A program made the translations under genes and the position numbers. A stretch of DNA of 64,000 nt from Rhodospirillaceae bacterium (GTDB lineage: Bacteria; Pseudomonadota; Alphaproteobacteria; Rhodospirillales; Rhodospirillaceae): the NCBI GenBank assembly GCA_947476925.1, contig CANJSF010000005.1, positions 1 to 64,000 on the forward strand, in the 5' to 3' direction. Under the pieces are notes generated by a model. The model was not told the origin of the DNA, searched no databases, and worked only from the letters and a program-made list of their open reading frames with translations. Shown in pieces: positions 51,929 to 61,141 of the stretch (within the stretch, counting starts at the first letter, position 1; the number at the start of each line of letters is the position of its first letter).

Positions 51929-52360
51929 GTGACCGACGTCGCGAAAGCTTTTTTCATCGCGGGCACTTTGCCGTTCATTGTGCTGGGCTTAGCGCATTGG
52001 CTTTACACGTTCATGGACATGGCCCGGCCGCGCAAACTGACACCGCGCGATGATGCCGTTCGTATCGCTATGGAAGGCACATCGCTGAGGCTTACGACGC
52101 GCACCACGATGTGGAACGCTTGGATCGGCTTTAACCACAGCCACAGCTTAGGCGCGGTTGTTTTTGGCTTAGTGTTTCTAATTCTAGCAGCGCAGGATTT
52201 TGCGGCGCTGGCACACAACATGCCGCTCATGGGCATCGCAGTGATCGTGCCATTGATCTATTTGTGGTTTGGAATCCGGTTTTGGTTCCGCACACCGATT
52301 ATCGGAATCGCGATTGGCGAAGGGTGTATGTTGGTGGCCGCGGCTTTGCTGTCGCTCTAA
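51929..52360 (+). CDS. Small four-helix membrane protein
   Basis: The protein has 143 residues with four hydrophobic segments. GLAHWLYTFMDM in helix 1 and MEGTSLRLTTRTTMWNAWIGFNHSHSLG in the first loop are the clearest features; the pattern resembles LIC_13387-type membrane proteins. The function is unknown. The GTG start lies four bases after the queF stop, so the two are co-translated; alternative starts cannot be excluded. Confidence 0.75.
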   Translation: MTDVAKAFFIAGTLPFIVLGLAHWLYTFMDMARPRKLTPRDDAVRIAMEGTSLRLTTRTTMWNAWIGFNHSHSLGAVVFGLVFLILAAQDFAALAHNMPLMGIAVIVPLIYLWFGIRFWFRTPIIGIAIGEGCMLVAAALLSL

Positions 52361-52364
52361 TTCA

Positions 52365-52541
52365 TCAAAACACAGGACCGGGCGCCCACAGTTCAATCTT
52401 GCGGCCATCGCGGTCGAGCAAGCTACATTTGATGACAACCCCCGACTTCGATGGCTCGACATCATTGATCGCTTGTTTAATCGACGGCCAGCCGGCGTTG
52501 CCCCTTTCAAAACAACGTTTGTGCTGCAATGCATTGCGGCA
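52365..52541 (-). pseudogene. Possible remnant or short gene with VOC-like C-terminus
   Basis: On the minus strand, the frame reading AGWPSIKQAIND to VVIKCSLLDRDGRKIELWAPGP looks coding and ends like glyoxalase/VOC proteins (DxDGxxIELW). The usual preceding part is absent, and no ATG with a ribosome site opens the frame. It could be a broken gene or chance. It fills most of the gap between the membrane-protein and SDR genes. Confidence 0.25.
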
Positions 52542-52604
52542 TACTGAGTGATCGGCAATACTTTTGAAGTATTGTGCTAAGAAAATGTCCGCGCGGAGAC
52601 TCAC

Positions 52605-53345
52605 ATGAAACGTTTCGAAGGCAAGGTGGCTTTGGTCAGCAACGGCGGCTCGGCCATTGGGCAAACCGTGGTTCGCACCCTGGCGGCTGAAGGCGCGTTG
52701 GTGATGGTCGCCGATGCCGACCTGGCACAAGCGCAAACTGTGGCACAATCGGCAGGCCCCAGTCACAAAGCTATCGCGCACGATGTTACCACCGTCGCCA
52801 GTTGGGAAAGCGTGTTGGCCGACACTGTGGCCGCCTTCAAACGCCTCGACGTTCTCATCACCATTGCCACGGCAAAGTACGATGCGCCGACATCGATTGC
52901 TGAGACATCGCTGGCGCAGTTCCAGGGCGTGAATGCGCAAAACTTAGAAGGCGCTTTTTTAGGACTGCGGTACGGCGTGGTGAAAATGCGCGAATTAGGC
53001 AACGGCGGGGCAGTGATCAACATCGCCTCGGCCTATGGCACCATCGGACTTGCGGGGCAGGCCGCATATAATGCCAGCGCCAACGGCATACGCATGATGA
53101 CCAAAGCGGCCGCGCTGAGCTGCGCTGAAAGCAAAGACAATATTCGCATCAACGCCGTGCAAGTGGGCCACATTGCCGGAGCACCGGAAAGCGAGATGAG
53201 GCCCGTACTGCCTGCGCACGTGCCTTTGGCGCGTCACGGTTCGCTTGATGACATTGCTGCTGCCGTGGCGTTCTTGGCCAGCAACGACGCGGCCTACATC
53301 ACTGGTTACATTTTACCAGTCGATGGCGGCCTGTTGGCGGCTTAA
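52605..53345 (+). CDS. SDR-like protein lacking the catalytic lysine
   Basis: The protein has 246 residues in the short-chain dehydrogenase fold. The nucleotide motif is SNGGSAIG where TGxxxGxG is expected. The NNAG motif is replaced by TIATA (86-90). Ser142 and Tyr155 of the active site remain, but the lysine four residues after the tyrosine is alanine (YNASA, Ala159). It is therefore probably non-catalytic or has changed chemistry. It heads a run of four SDR genes with gaps of at most about five bases, so it is made together with active relatives and may pair with one of them. Confidence 0.85.
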   Translation: MKRFEGKVALVSNGGSAIGQTVVRTLAAEGALVMVADADLAQAQTVAQSAGPSHKAIAHDVTTVASWESVLADTVAAFKRLDVLITIATAKYDAPTSIAETSLAQFQGVNAQNLEGAFLGLRYGVVKMRELGNGGAVINIASAYGTIGLAGQAAYNASANGIRMMTKAAALSCAESKDNIRINAVQVGHIAGAPESEMRPVLPAHVPLARHGSLDDIAAAVAFLASNDAAYITGYILPVDGGLLAA

Positions 53346-53348
53346 GCC

Positions 53349-54107
53349 ATGGGTGTGTTGTCAGGGAAAGTTGCCATCGTCACCGGCGCCACATCGGGCA
53401 TCGGCAAAGGCTGCGCCATCGAGTTGGCCAAAGCTGGGGCGAAAGTGGTGGTCACGGGCCGCAACGAGGAACGCGGCGCCAACACCGTGCGCTTAGTCCA
53501 TGAGGTTGGCGGCGACGTCACTTTCGTGCGCCAAGATGTCACGGTCGAGAGTGACTGGCAGAAGCTGATGGAAATCACGCTTTCCACTTATGGCCGATTG
53601 GATTGTTTACTAAACAACGCCGGCGAGGCTGTGATTAAGCCGCTTGAGAAGCTGACGCTCGATGACTTGCAGTTTTTACTGCGTGTTGATTTGGATGGGC
53701 CGTTCCTCGGCATCAAACACGCATGGCCTCATTTGAAAAAAGCGGGCGGCGGCACCATTATGAACATGAGTTCCATCACCGGCCAAAAAGGCGGCCACTT
53801 GGGCAGTGCGTATTGCGCGGCCAAAGGTGCGCAGGTCGCCTTAACCAAAGCTGCGGCAGTGGAAGGCGCTGGGCATAACATTCGCGTCAATGCAATTCTG
53901 CCCGGCCTGATATGGACCGAAGGCGTACCCGATGTGATGGGGCCAAACGTTGATGAATATATGCCCAAACTGCGTGCAAGCGTGCCCACGGGCGAAGTGG
54001 GCGAAACCTGGCACGTCGGGAAAACAGTGGTGTACCTGGCCTCGGACGCGGCAGCGTATGTGACGGGCGCGGAAATCAACATCGACGGCGGCAAGAGCGC
54101 CACTTAA
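53349..54107 (+). CDS. Short-chain dehydrogenase/reductase
   Basis: The protein has 252 residues. Complete SDR signatures are visible: VTGATSGIGKG for cofactor binding, LLNNAGEAV, the active-site Ser in MNMSSITGQ and YCAAK. It should be an NAD(P)-dependent oxidoreductase; the substrate is unknown. It begins 3 bases after the degenerate SDR gene. Its stop overlaps the next start (TAATG), so translation is coupled. Confidence 0.92.
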   Translation: MGVLSGKVAIVTGATSGIGKGCAIELAKAGAKVVVTGRNEERGANTVRLVHEVGGDVTFVRQDVTVESDWQKLMEITLSTYGRLDCLLNNAGEAVIKPLEKLTLDDLQFLLRVDLDGPFLGIKHAWPHLKKAGGGTIMNMSSITGQKGGHLGSAYCAAKGAQVALTKAAAVEGAGHNIRVNAILPGLIWTEGVPDVMGPNVDEYMPKLRASVPTGEVGETWHVGKTVVYLASDAAAYVTGAEINIDGGKSAT

Positions 54108-54859
54108 TGAATCGTCTCTCCAAAAAAGTGGCCATCATCACCGGCGGAACAGCAGGCATTGGCCGGGCCACGGCCGAACTGATGGTCGCTAATGGGGCTC
54201 AGGTGGTGATCACAGGCCGGGATTTGGAGCGTTCCAAAAACCTCCAGCCGCTGGTCGATCAGGGCCAGGCCATTTTTGTGCAGCAAGATACATCCGATGA
54301 AAAAACCTGGAGCGTTGTGACTGACGCGGCGATGAAAGCCTTCGGGCGCATCGACATTTTGGTGAACAACGCTGGTCGTATTATCGTCAAGCCGCTCGAT
54401 AAACTGACGCACGATGACATGCACCTCATGGTGGCTGCAAATTTAGATTCTACATTTTTAGGTATGCGCGCCGTTTGGCCGCATATGGTGGCTCAAGGCG
54501 GTGGCGTGATTGTGAATGTCTCGGCCCTCATGGGCGAGCGCACCGTGTCGATTGGCTTAGCCTACAGTGCGGCAAAGGGCGCGCAGCAAGCCTTAAGCAA
54601 ATCAGCGGCTTTGGAAGGCGCAGCGCACAACATCCGCGTCAATTCTGTTTTACCCGGCTTAATTTGGTCCGATGGCTGGAAACGCATGGCCGGGCCCGAG
54701 CCCGACAAAACCAAAGCCAACCTAGGGCCTACCATCCCAATGGGCCGCGTCGGCGAGCCCAACGAAATCGCGCATGCCATTTTGTTCCTGGCCTCCGACA
54801 ACGCGCGCTACATCACCGGCGTCGAGATGGCGATCGATGGCGGCAAGTCGGCGGGGTGA
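54107..54859 (+). CDS. Short-chain dehydrogenase/reductase
   Basis: The protein has 250 residues. TGGTAGIGRA, LVNNAGRI, the Ser in VNVSALMGE and YSAAK are all present. It is the closest relative in the run to the SDR before it: the two share KPLDKLT-type and LPGLIWS/T blocks, so they probably duplicated from each other. The ribosome site is provided by the preceding gene. Confidence 0.92.
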   Translation: MNRLSKKVAIITGGTAGIGRATAELMVANGAQVVITGRDLERSKNLQPLVDQGQAIFVQQDTSDEKTWSVVTDAAMKAFGRIDILVNNAGRIIVKPLDKLTHDDMHLMVAANLDSTFLGMRAVWPHMVAQGGGVIVNVSALMGERTVSIGLAYSAAKGAQQALSKSAALEGAAHNIRVNSVLPGLIWSDGWKRMAGPEPDKTKANLGPTIPMGRVGEPNEIAHAILFLASDNARYITGVEMAIDGGKSAG

Positions 54860-54863
54860 CAGA

Positions 54864-55622
54864 ATGACAAAGCGGCTCTCGGGCAAAGTTGCGATTGTGA
54901 CTGGTGGCGCGGGCGGCCTGGGCCAGGCGATGTGCCAACATTTGGCAGCCGAAGGCGCACGGGTGGCCGTCGCCGATATCGATTTGAACAAAGCGCGCAC
55001 GGTGGCTGAACGCATTGGTGCCGCGGCCTTGGCTCTACATCTGGACGTCACCAGCGAGCCATCGTGGCAGGCGGCCATCAGCGTCGTGAGCGCGGCCTGG
55101 GGTAAGCTTGATATTCTGGTGAATAATGCCGCCATCCTCAAGCCCGCTACGATCGAAGAGGCGACGTTGGATGACTGGCGCAAGATCATGGCCATCAATG
55201 GTGATGGTGTGTTTTTGGGCTGCAAGTTTGGCATCGCGGCCCTGAAGGCCAAGGGGGGCGTGATCATCAACTTGTCATCGACCTTAGGGTTGCGCGGAGC
55301 GGCCAAACACCCTGCTTACGGCGCATCAAAAGCAGCCGTGCGCTTGCTGACACAATCAGTCGCCAAGCATTGCGGCGAGCAAGGTTACAACATTCGCGCG
55401 ATCGCACTGCTGCCAGGCGCGGTGGCCACCGACATGCTGCGCCAAAACATTCCCAACGGCATGAGCGAGGCTGAGTACTTCGAGAAAATTCGCGCGCACT
55501 ACCCAGTAGGCCGCATCGGCACACCGCAAGACATCGCCGATGCAGTGGTATTTTTAGCCAGCGACCAAGCCAGCTTTATCACCGGCACCGATTTTATTGT
55601 CGACGGCGGCAGCGGCGGCTGA
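54864..55622 (+). CDS. Short-chain dehydrogenase/reductase
   Basis: The protein has 252 residues. VTGGAGGLGQA, LVNNAAILK, the Ser of INLSSTLG and YGASK give a complete active site. The C-terminal block AVATDMLRQNIPNGMSE resembles cyclohexanol/3-hydroxyacyl-type dehydrogenases, but the substrate is not determined. It starts four bases after the previous gene and closes the SDR run, converging on DUF427. Confidence 0.92.
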   Translation: MTKRLSGKVAIVTGGAGGLGQAMCQHLAAEGARVAVADIDLNKARTVAERIGAAALALHLDVTSEPSWQAAISVVSAAWGKLDILVNNAAILKPATIEEATLDDWRKIMAINGDGVFLGCKFGIAALKAKGGVIINLSSTLGLRGAAKHPAYGASKAAVRLLTQSVAKHCGEQGYNIRAIALLPGAVATDMLRQNIPNGMSEAEYFEKIRAHYPVGRIGTPQDIADAVVFLASDQASFITGTDFIVDGGSGG

Positions 55623-55630
55623 TCGCCCGC

Positions 55631-56098
55631 TCACCACCCCGAAGTGCCAGCCGCACCCTTGAATGGGCCTTTGATATCTGAGGTGATCCAACCGCCATAA
55701 AAATTGCCAGCTTGCGGCGTCACGCGCTCGTCATCCGCGTAACAGGCATGCACGCGACCGGGATAAAACGACAAGTGATTGCCAATGGCGGCATAGCGCG
55801 CGACGGGCTTGGGGTAACTCCACGCCACATTTTCAGCAATTTGTCCGGCGATGCCCAGCGTCCAGTAGTCAGCTTGGCCCTTCCACTCGCAAAACGAATG
55901 GTGCTCTTCGCGTGTCAGCAAATCCATGCGCACATCAGCAGGCGGAATGTAAAAACTGGGCGGATGGCTGGTTTCTAAAATACGAATGGCGCGCGTGCTG
56001 TCGGCCACGATTACGCCGGCGAATTCCACACGGACACGGCGCGTATCAGGCTTGATTGCCGGTGGGCGCGGGTAATCCCAAACGGACTCCGAGACCAC
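55631..56098 (-). CDS. DUF427 family protein
   Basis: The protein has 155 residues. RVRVEFAGVIVADSTRAIRILETSHPPSFYIP, CEWKGQADYWTL and AWSYPKPV give the DUF427 beta-barrel pattern. The function is unknown. The frame opens with GTG, six bases after the msrB stop, so it is probably made with msrB. Confidence 0.88.
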   Translation of the reverse strand: MVSESVWDYPRPPAIKPDTRRVRVEFAGVIVADSTRAIRILETSHPPSFYIPPADVRMDLLTREEHHSFCEWKGQADYWTLGIAGQIAENVAWSYPKPVARYAAIGNHLSFYPGRVHACYADDERVTPQAGNFYGGWITSDIKGPFKGAAGTSGW

Positions 56099-56104
56099 AG
56101 CGGC

Positions 56105-56503
56105 TTAGCCTTTTTTGGGATCAAGCTTGAGACTAACAGAGTTGATGCAATAACGCAGCCCTGTCGGGCGAGGCCCATCGGGGAACACGTGGCCTAAATG
56201 CCCGCCGCAGTTCGAGCACGTGACTTCCACGCGCGTCATGCCGAGGCTTTGATCGGAATGCTCGTCGACGGCTGTGCTTTCGATAGGTTGATAGAAACTT
56301 GGCCAGCCGGAGCCGGAGTTGTATTTCGTGGCCGCATCGAACAGTTGATGACCGCATCCCGCGCAGGTGAACACACCCTCGCCTTTGTATTTTTCGTATT
56401 CGCCTGTAAAGGCGCGCTCGGTCCCCTTGCGCCGTAAAATTTGATACTGCTCGGCCGACAATTCAGCACGCCATTGCTCTTCGCTTTTGATAATTTTGGC
56501 CAT
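56105..56503 (-). CDS. msrB: Peptide methionine (R)-S-oxide reductase
   Basis: The protein has 132 residues. The zinc site has Cys47/Cys50 (CAGC) and Cys96/Cys99 (CSNC); the catalytic cysteine is Cys119 in RYCINS. The block [11 protein letters not shown] is diagnostic. It reduces the R form of methionine sulfoxide in the cytoplasm. Together with msrP and msrQ the window covers both compartments. It lies between DUF2333 and DUF427 genes with short gaps. Confidence 0.95.
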   Translation of the reverse strand: MAKIIKSEEQWRAELSAEQYQILRRKGTERAFTGEYEKYKGEGVFTCAGCGHQLFDAATKYNSGSGWPSFYQPIESTAVDEHSDQSLGMTRVEVTCSNCGGHLGHVFPDGPRPTGLRYCINSVSLKLDPKKG

Positions 56504-56524
56504 CGGTCGACCTGTATAGTTGGA

Positions 56525-57559
56525 TTATTTCTGAAGTGCGTCGGTTGCTTCGCGTATCTGCGTGCGCGCCCGCAGCAAATCAAAGCCCAACTGCGACAGG
56601 TGTGACGGCACAAACAAGCTGCCCTGCGGGCCATTGGCAATGATCAGCGGGTCCATCACCGAGGCCTTACGCAAACTTTGCAACATATTAGTCCAAATGC
56701 CGGCCGCCTGCTTTTGGGCAATGACCGATTCGAAGTCCACGCCGATCTCGCGCAAAATCATGTGGTAGGCATACAGCTTGCCTTTCACTTCATAAAACAC
56801 GTCGTCGGCTTTGCTGTCGAAGAACCCGGCATCGGACTCGCTAACACGATTATCAAGCGCCGAACTGGCCGAGCCCAAATCAGCGGCCACGCGATCCAGG
56901 AATGAGATGAGATTGTCAGCGCGGCGGTCGTAGTTGGCTTTGCCTTCAGCGACTTGGCGATTGTAAATCATCAACGCTTGGGCCGCTTCGCGGTAGCGCG
57001 ATTCTGCGGTGGGCATCGGCAAAATATTGCCTTGGCCCCAATACCACGTTGTCGGATCGGTTTTCAGCAAGCCCGCTGCTAAGTCGAGGTTGGGGTCCAT
57101 CCCGCTGGAACCGCGCACACGGCCCAAGTAGTCGCCCAACTCGATGGCAAACCGCGACATGGCGTAGATCATGCCTGTTTGATAGTTGGGCATGTTGTCG
57201 AGCGCTGAGGCCGGCATCCAAAACGGTTTGTTCGGCGACCAGTACTCGGTTTGCTGACTGATCATGGTCACCACAATCGAGACGGCGCGGCTACCACCTT
57301 CGACGGTGTACAATGGCGCTGACTTCATATCGACGTCGTCGTCGATGGTTTGGTACAAAAACATACCGAGCGGGTAATAGGCGAGCATAAAAGTCGCCAG
57401 CAAACTGACCAACCACCACACGCGGCGGGAACGACCTTCCGAAGACGGCGCGGCATCGCCCGTGGCATCAACGTGCTTGAACGGTTCGGTCAGGCGCTCA
57501 AGGGCCCTGGCCCAAGCTGAATTGATGTTGTCGATGGCATCGCGAAGAAAGTCAGGCAT
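56525..57559 (-). CDS. DUF2333 family membrane-anchored protein
   Basis: The protein has 344 residues. One membrane segment (about 47-70) follows a soluble N-terminal stretch; the rest is predicted to be outside the cytoplasm. WSPNKPFWMPASALDNMPNYQTG and TTWYWGQGNILPMPTAESRYREA are hallmarks of DUF2333, whose role is unknown. It is the first gene of a unit with msrB and DUF427, with a 21-bp gap to msrB. Confidence 0.9.
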   Translation of the reverse strand: MPDFLRDAIDNINSAWARALERLTEPFKHVDATGDAAPSSEGRSRRVWWLVSLLATFMLAYYPLGMFLYQTIDDDVDMKSAPLYTVEGGSRAVSIVVTMISQQTEYWSPNKPFWMPASALDNMPNYQTGMIYAMSRFAIELGDYLGRVRGSSGMDPNLDLAAGLLKTDPTTWYWGQGNILPMPTAESRYREAAQALMIYNRQVAEGKANYDRRADNLISFLDRVAADLGSASSALDNRVSESDAGFFDSKADDVFYEVKGKLYAYHMILREIGVDFESVIAQKQAAGIWTNMLQSLRKASVMDPLIIANGPQGSLFVPSHLSQLGFDLLRARTQIREATDALQK

Positions 57560-57724
57560 GTTGAACCATCACCGTTAAGACACGCCTCCAAGATGGTGGC
57601 GGAATCAAACCAGGTCAATGGGCGTTGGCGCGGCGCGGCGCGTCAAATATGCAACTGGTACGACGCCCCTTGACCGCTATTTCTAGCCGTGGGAGGCACA
57701 TGTCCTATTGCATTGTATTTGAAT

Positions 57725-58612
57725 ATGTTGACCGTCTCACTCACCGCCATATTGCTCAGCCTGGGTTGCGGCGTTGGCTTCGCAGGCGCGGATTATTTTC
57801 GCAAAGCGGTGCCGGCGGCATGCGCCAACGCACTGGTGCTGTTTTATTTCATGTTGGGACAAGTGCCCATTCTTGGAGCGGTGCTTCTTTACACGGGCGA
57901 TGGACGTTTCACGACAGGGTACTGGCTTCCGGGCCTGGTTGATGTGGCCTTGGGCGTGGGGGCAAATCTGATGTTCGTGGCCGCCGTCCGTCGCTCGCCC
58001 CTCAGCCTGATGATCCCGTTGCTGGCACTCGTGCCGGTGCTCACAACGCTGGCAGCGGCGATTGTGCTGGGCGAGATTCCAAGCCTGAACCAGATGAGCG
58101 GCACTGTGCTTATCGTGATTGGGCTTTTCGCGCTGTATAGCCCGTCCGGCCAAGGTGTGCGCTTGAGCGCCACATTGCGCGCCCTGCGTCATGAACCCGG
58201 CGTGCCGCCAATGTTGATCACGATTATCGGGTGGTCGTTAACCCCCGTGTTCGACAAACTTTGCATCGCTGCGTCATCAGTTTCGGTTCACGGGTTAGCA
58301 CAAGTAATCGCTATTTTACTTGTCAGCGGTTCTTGGGTGTTACTGACAAATGGCATTCGGGGATTTGTTCCGCCAACCGGGAGCGCCGTACCCCTCGTGG
58401 GCGCAGCCATCTCAGCGGGTGTCGGATACGGCCTTCAATTAGCCGCCTACCAAGCGACAATGGTCGCGGTAGTCGAGGGGTTGAAGCGCGTCACCGGGCT
58501 CTTGGCCTCATTGGTCGTGGGCCGTATTATGTTTGCCGAGCCACTGACGACGCCAAAGCTGATTGGCATAGCTATTCTGGCCGTCGGTGTGCCGCTTATT
58601 TTGTTCGGCTAA
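57725..58612 (+). CDS. DMT-superfamily (EamA-like) permease
   Basis: The protein has 295 residues with ten hydrophobic segments in two EamA-type halves. VALGVGANLMFVAAVRRSPLSLMIPLLALVPVLTTLAA and the second-half GLKRVTGLLASLVVGRIMFAEPLT are typical. Substrate unknown. The start is uncertain: ATG 57725 fits the first membrane segment but lacks a ribosome site, and a GTG 36 bases earlier is possible. The cfa gene starts 20 bp after it. Confidence 0.85.
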   Translation: MLTVSLTAILLSLGCGVGFAGADYFRKAVPAACANALVLFYFMLGQVPILGAVLLYTGDGRFTTGYWLPGLVDVALGVGANLMFVAAVRRSPLSLMIPLLALVPVLTTLAAAIVLGEIPSLNQMSGTVLIVIGLFALYSPSGQGVRLSATLRALRHEPGVPPMLITIIGWSLTPVFDKLCIAASSVSVHGLAQVIAILLVSGSWVLLTNGIRGFVPPTGSAVPLVGAAISAGVGYGLQLAAYQATMVAVVEGLKRVTGLLASLVVGRIMFAEPLTTPKLIGIAILAVGVPLILFG

Positions 58613-58632
58613 CATGTCCAGGGTCTGTTCAA

Positions 58633-59829
58633 ATGCAGCCGTTTGATTTGGTTTTCCGCAATCTCATTCGCAAAGGCACGCTTCGCGTTACCGATGCTTT
58701 GGGCGCCCGTCATGTATACGCGGGGCGAACGCCGGGGGCCGATGTGGGCATGACGCTGCACGACCCCAAGCTGCACAGCCAACTGTTGCTGGACGCGGAA
58801 ATGGCCGTGGGAGAAGGCTACATGAACGGCAGCCTCACCATCGACGGCGACACATCGCTGAAAGATTTTTTAGACGTTGTGTACGGAAACTACATCAACG
58901 CGCCACGCCAAGGGCTGTTTGCGCTGGTTCTGGAAACCCAGCGCACGATTAGGCGGTTGCTTAGTCGCAACCCATTGGCCAACTCCAAGCGCAACGTCGC
59001 GCATCATTACGACCTCAAAGACGAGTTGTTTGACTTATTTTTGGATGCCGACAAACAATATTCCTGCGCTTATTTTGCCTCGCCCAGCGACACGCTAGAG
59101 CAAGCGCAAATTAACAAGAAGCGCCACATCGCCAAGAAACTGCTGATTAAACCCGGGATGAAAGTGCTGGATATTGGCAGCGGTTGGGGCGGCATGGGCC
59201 TGACCTTAGCCAAAGATTTCGGCGCTGATGTAACGGGAATTACCTTGTCGGAACACCAATTGGCCGTGAGCCAACGCCGCGCCGTTGATGAAGGTGTCGC
59301 CGATCGTTGCCGTTTTGTGCTGCGCGATTACCGCAACGAGCAAGGACGCTATGATCGCGTTGTTTCCGTGGGCATGTACGAGCATGTGGGCTTGCGTCAT
59401 GGAAAAGCGTTTTTTGCCCAAGTGGCAAAGTTACTGAACGACGACGGCGTGGCCTTGATTCACACCATCGCCAAATTTCGCGACCCCGGCCCAGTGCCCA
59501 CCTGGACATCGAAGTATGTCTTCCCTGGTGCATACGTTCCGACGCTATCGGAAATGACGCCTGCCATTGAAAAGTCGGGACTCTTCTTTAGCGACATTGA
59601 AACCTTACGCATTCATTACGCTGAAACACTGCGCCATTGGCGAGAGCGGCTATATGCCAATCGCACGGCGGTAGAAAAAATGTACGACGCGCGGTTTTTC
59701 AGGATGTGGGATTTTTATCTAACCGGCAGCGAAGTTGCTTTTCGCCAGGGCGAGTTAATGATCGCGCAAGTGCAACTGGAAAAGAAATTAGGTACTGTGC
59801 CGCTGACACGCACGTACCTGACTCCATAG
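58633..59829 (+). CDS. cfa: Cyclopropane-fatty-acyl-phospholipid synthase
   Basis: The protein has 398 residues. It adds a methylene from SAM to the double bond of unsaturated fatty acids in membrane lipids. SAM motif I VLDIGSGWGGMG is intact, and the family blocks HHYDLKDELFDLFLDADKQYSCAYF, GITLSEHQ, SVGMYEHVG and a KYVFPGAYVPTLSE-type region follow. AGGG precedes the ATG. It follows the DMT permease on the same strand. Confidence 0.94.
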   Translation: MQPFDLVFRNLIRKGTLRVTDALGARHVYAGRTPGADVGMTLHDPKLHSQLLLDAEMAVGEGYMNGSLTIDGDTSLKDFLDVVYGNYINAPRQGLFALVLETQRTIRRLLSRNPLANSKRNVAHHYDLKDELFDLFLDADKQYSCAYFASPSDTLEQAQINKKRHIAKKLLIKPGMKVLDIGSGWGGMGLTLAKDFGADVTGITLSEHQLAVSQRRAVDEGVADRCRFVLRDYRNEQGRYDRVVSVGMYEHVGLRHGKAFFAQVAKLLNDDGVALIHTIAKFRDPGPVPTWTSKYVFPGAYVPTLSEMTPAIEKSGLFFSDIETLRIHYAETLRHWRERLYANRTAVEKMYDARFFRMWDFYLTGSEVAFRQGELMIAQVQLEKKLGTVPLTRTYLTP

Positions 59830-59858
59830 AATTTTTTGCGTCTTGAAAGGCCTTACTT

Positions 59859-60710
59859 ATGACCCCGCTGCATCACCCATCGCTGAAAGATCGCGTTGTC
59901 ATTGTCACCGGCGGCGGGCGAGGTTTTGGGTGGTATATCGCCGAGGAGTTGCTGAAAGCAGGTGCAAAGGTCGTTGCCACCGGCAGCCGTAAACCTGAGG
60001 AGTTGGTGGATGTTCAAAAGAAAGCCGACGCCCTTGCCGGACCAGGCCGGTTCGTCACGCTGAAAGCCGACGTGCGCGAGTGGGCCGATTGCGAGACCAC
60101 TGTTGCACTGACGCTGAAAACCTTTGGCCGTATTGATGTGCTGGTCAATAATGCCGGACGCGGCACCGGCGAATATCGCATCGGGCTGGCTGGACAAACT
60201 GGGCCGCGCTTTTGGGACGTGCCGCTGGACGGCTGGAAGGCCATTATCGACACCAATGTCACGGGCGTATACCAAATGACGCGAGCCGTCGTCCCGCACA
60301 TGCTCGAACGCAAATTCGGTAAAATCTTTTCTATATCCACGAGCCTGAACACCATGAGTTCGGCTGGGCTATCGCCTTACGGCGCGTCAAAAGCAGCGCT
60401 CGAAATGAGCCATGTGATTTGGGCCAAGGAATTGGCAGACAGCGGCATAGACGTAAACATTTTGCTGCCCGGCGGCGCCTCCGACACGCCGTTTATCACG
60501 CAAGCCATGGTGCCCGGCGAAATCGGAACACGTTCGCGGTTGTTGCCGGGTGATGTCATCGTACCGCCAGCGGTTTGGCTGTGCGGCGACGCCACCAATG
60601 GCGTCACCGGGCGGCGTATCATCGCCAAATACTGGGACAAAACGCTACATCCGCAACTAGCCTTCGAAGCCTGCCTGCAAACCAAAAACGTTTTGCCGCA
60701 GATTATGTGA
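59859..60710 (+). CDS. Short-chain dehydrogenase/reductase
   Basis: The protein has 283 residues. VTGGGRGFGWY, LVNNAGRG, the Ser in IFSISTSLN and YGASK make a complete active site. The C-terminus is longer than usual (FEACLQTKNVLPQIM). AAAGG precedes the ATG. It lies 29 bp after the fatty-acid synthase and may share its transcript; the substrate is unknown. It is not close to the four SDRs at 52605-55622. Confidence 0.9.
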   Translation: MTPLHHPSLKDRVVIVTGGGRGFGWYIAEELLKAGAKVVATGSRKPEELVDVQKKADALAGPGRFVTLKADVREWADCETTVALTLKTFGRIDVLVNNAGRGTGEYRIGLAGQTGPRFWDVPLDGWKAIIDTNVTGVYQMTRAVVPHMLERKFGKIFSISTSLNTMSSAGLSPYGASKAALEMSHVIWAKELADSGIDVNILLPGGASDTPFITQAMVPGEIGTRSRLLPGDVIVPPAVWLCGDATNGVTGRRIIAKYWDKTLHPQLAFEACLQTKNVLPQIM

Positions 60711-60711
60711 G

Positions 60712-61134
60712 CTACAACAAACCGAGCCGTCGCAATTCGACGCGCAAGGCCGTTGGCATTTGGGGGTCAATGTAAGCCGTGCCCGAGCGCACATCGGGCG
60801 GTGCGGCATCGGGCTTTAGGTACCGCCAGCCCTGAAAGGGGCGAAAGGGAAAAGGGTCAGTCTCGACCAATTTCGGATCAAGTTCGACGATGCATTGCGG
60901 TTTGCCGTTCTCGTCGCGGTCTTCGCGGATCAGACGAATGGTTTGCCGAACTTGAATAGCGCGCTTGATTACCCAAAACAAAGACCCCCCATCAAGCAGC
61001 TCATCGACGCGCTTGGGCATCATGCGGGTGCGCATGCGCGCATTGCCATTGGCCAAGCGATACGCTTTCTGCCACCGCGCCACGCTTTCAATGTCGTCGG
61101 CGCCAACCGCCAATTTAATGAGATGAAGCGGCAC
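60712..61134 (-). CDS. DUF1489 family protein
   Basis: The protein has 140 residues, beginning with the family opening MPLHLIKLAVG from a GTG codon. GSLFWVIKRAIQVRQTI and PFRPFQGWRYL are typical of DUF1489, found mostly in alphaproteobacteria, function unknown. It lies seven bases after the PP2C phosphatase gene on the same strand and is probably co-transcribed. Confidence 0.92.
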   Translation of the reverse strand: MPLHLIKLAVGADDIESVARWQKAYRLANGNARMRTRMMPKRVDELLDGGSLFWVIKRAIQVRQTIRLIREDRDENGKPQCIVELDPKLVETDPFPFRPFQGWRYLKPDAAPPDVRSGTAYIDPQMPTALRVELRRLGLL

Positions 61135-61141
61135 GCGACAT

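Noticed and set aside
57700-57940. Frame with a good ribosome site (GGGAGG) starting at 57700 just before the DMT permease
   Set aside because: It overlaps the permease in another frame and yields an arginine-rich sequence with no domain. The ribosome site may serve a short leader, but no evidence supports one.
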